From Lentibacillus amyloliquefaciens (lineage in GTDB: Bacteria > Bacillota > Bacilli > Bacillales > Amphibacillaceae), in assembly GCF_001307805.1 (NCBI RefSeq), contig NZ_CP013862.1, forward strand, positions 620,001 to 684,000: DNA of 64,000 nucleotides, in the 5' to 3' direction. Numbering within the stretch: position 1 is the stretch's first letter; each line of letters begins with the position of its first letter. Made by a program: the position numbers and the translations under genes. Of the stretch, positions 63,542-64,000 are shown piece by piece. The notes below the pieces were generated by a model that worked only from the letters and a program-made list of their open reading frames with translations, had not been told where the DNA came from and did not search any database.

Positions 63542-63678
63542 CTTTATGAAAAGGCAGCAAGCGATTGTTAGAAAACCTTGCATACCAAACGTGCTGCATG
63601 CAACAGGGATTTAACGGAAAAGCAAAGTCGACAGCGTTGTATTAAACCTATTATTTTTGGATGAAAGGAAGGATTATC

Positions 63679-64000
63679 ATGGCTGATTGGGATCACATTA
63701 TTCGTAACGGTGTGTTAGTAACCTCAGGAAAAAGCTATGAATCGGACATTTATATTAAAAATGGCGAAATTGCTGCTGTTACAAACGAAGAATTGCCCGG
63801 AACAGCAGAAGAAGAAACGGATGCGCAGGGCTGTTACGTGCTTCCGGGTTTAATGGATACACACGTCCATTCGAGAGATCCGGGTGCGACGCATAAAGAA
63901 GATTTTTATTATTCAACACTGGCTGCGGCGGCCGGTGGCATCACGACGGTTTTTGAAATGCCGAATACGGTACCCCCGGTCAACAGCGCTAAAAACTTTC
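63679..64000 (+). CDS. dihydroorotase/allantoinase-like amidohydrolase, 5' part
   Basis: The window holds the first 107 codons of a cyclic amidohydrolase. [17 protein letters not shown] near 59 carries the HxH metal motif and the Arg of dihydroorotases, followed by [16 protein letters not shown], the type I dihydroorotase/allantoinase block. ATG 63679 has AAAGGAAGGA upstream. Cleaving dihydroorotate to N-carbamoyl-aspartate is the missing ring-opening step of the cluster, so dihydroorotase is preferred to allantoinase. The C-terminus is outside the window. Confidence 0.8.
   Translation, partial: MADWDHIIRNGVLVTSGKSYESDIYIKNGEIAAVTNEELPGTAEEETDAQGCYVLPGLMDTHVHSRDPGATHKEDFYYSTLAAAAGGITTVFEMPNTVPPVNSAKNF

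Overview
The window comes from a low-to-moderate GC Bacillota genome, most likely a halophilic or halotolerant member of the Bacillaceae (the Virgibacillus/Lentibacillus/Oceanobacillus neighbourhood). This is inferred from the Bacillus-type order miaA-hfq-spoVK-hflX-ynbB-glnA, the sporulation genes (spoVK, an alpha/beta SASP, sda), a BCCT-type carrier and a TRAP carrier. No rRNA, tRNA or CRISPR array was seen.

Layout. (1) 1-9.2 kb is chromosomal: decayed remnants including the N-terminus of a formaldehyde dehydrogenase, a GlcG/HbpS-like gene, a dps gene with a problematic start, a frameshifted miaA, hfq, spoVK, hflX, ynbB and glnA. The glnR gene normally found before glnA is absent, although a GlnR/TnrA-like box remains. 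(2) From about 9.2 kb an integrative conjugative element, or integrated conjugative plasmid, starts directly behind glnA. It carries an integrase (frameshifted), an S24-type repressor with a divergent Cro-like gene, a DUF771-like protein, a NusG-like protein, a RecD2-type helicase, a winged-helix protein followed by a dense palindrome array, a ParM/ParR pair, and a Tcp/Con-type conjugation set (TcpC, TcpD-like, TcpE, VirB4, VirB6-like, a VirB8-like protein, a two-domain wall hydrolase, a replication-relaxation protein and a TcpA coupling protein). Two inserts lie in or beside the backbone: a YtcJ-like amidohydrolase lipoprotein, and an M24/BCCT/TetR/CocE block. Further right are sda, a candidate type I toxin-antitoxin, a small FbpB-like gene, a candidate non-coding RNA, and a recombination module (RecT, CHC2 zinc finger, SSB, Cas4-like nuclease). 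I could not find the right end; it probably lies between about 47.6 and 50.9 kb.

(3) 47.6-53.3 kb is a mixture of accessory genes, pseudogenes and non-coding DNA around an ssp gene. (4) 53.4-64.0 kb is a coherent catabolic region: a TRAP transporter (DctPQM), a PucR-type regulator, PyrK-like and PyrD-like proteins, an M20 carbamoylase, aspartate ammonia-lyase and, cut by the window end, a dihydroorotase/allantoinase-like amidohydrolase. Read together these encode every step from orotate through dihydroorotate, N-carbamoyl-aspartate and aspartate to fumarate. I regard this as the most interesting system in the window.

Regulation visible in the sequence: intrinsic-terminator-like hairpins inside the transfer operon, which fit processive antitermination by the NusG-like protein; a two-box operator in front of the M24/BCCT block; a cre-like site before dctP; and a promoter-plus-terminator leader before pucR. 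Several genes differ from intact by one base (miaA, integrase, a MerR-like gene), so some pseudogenes may be assembly errors.
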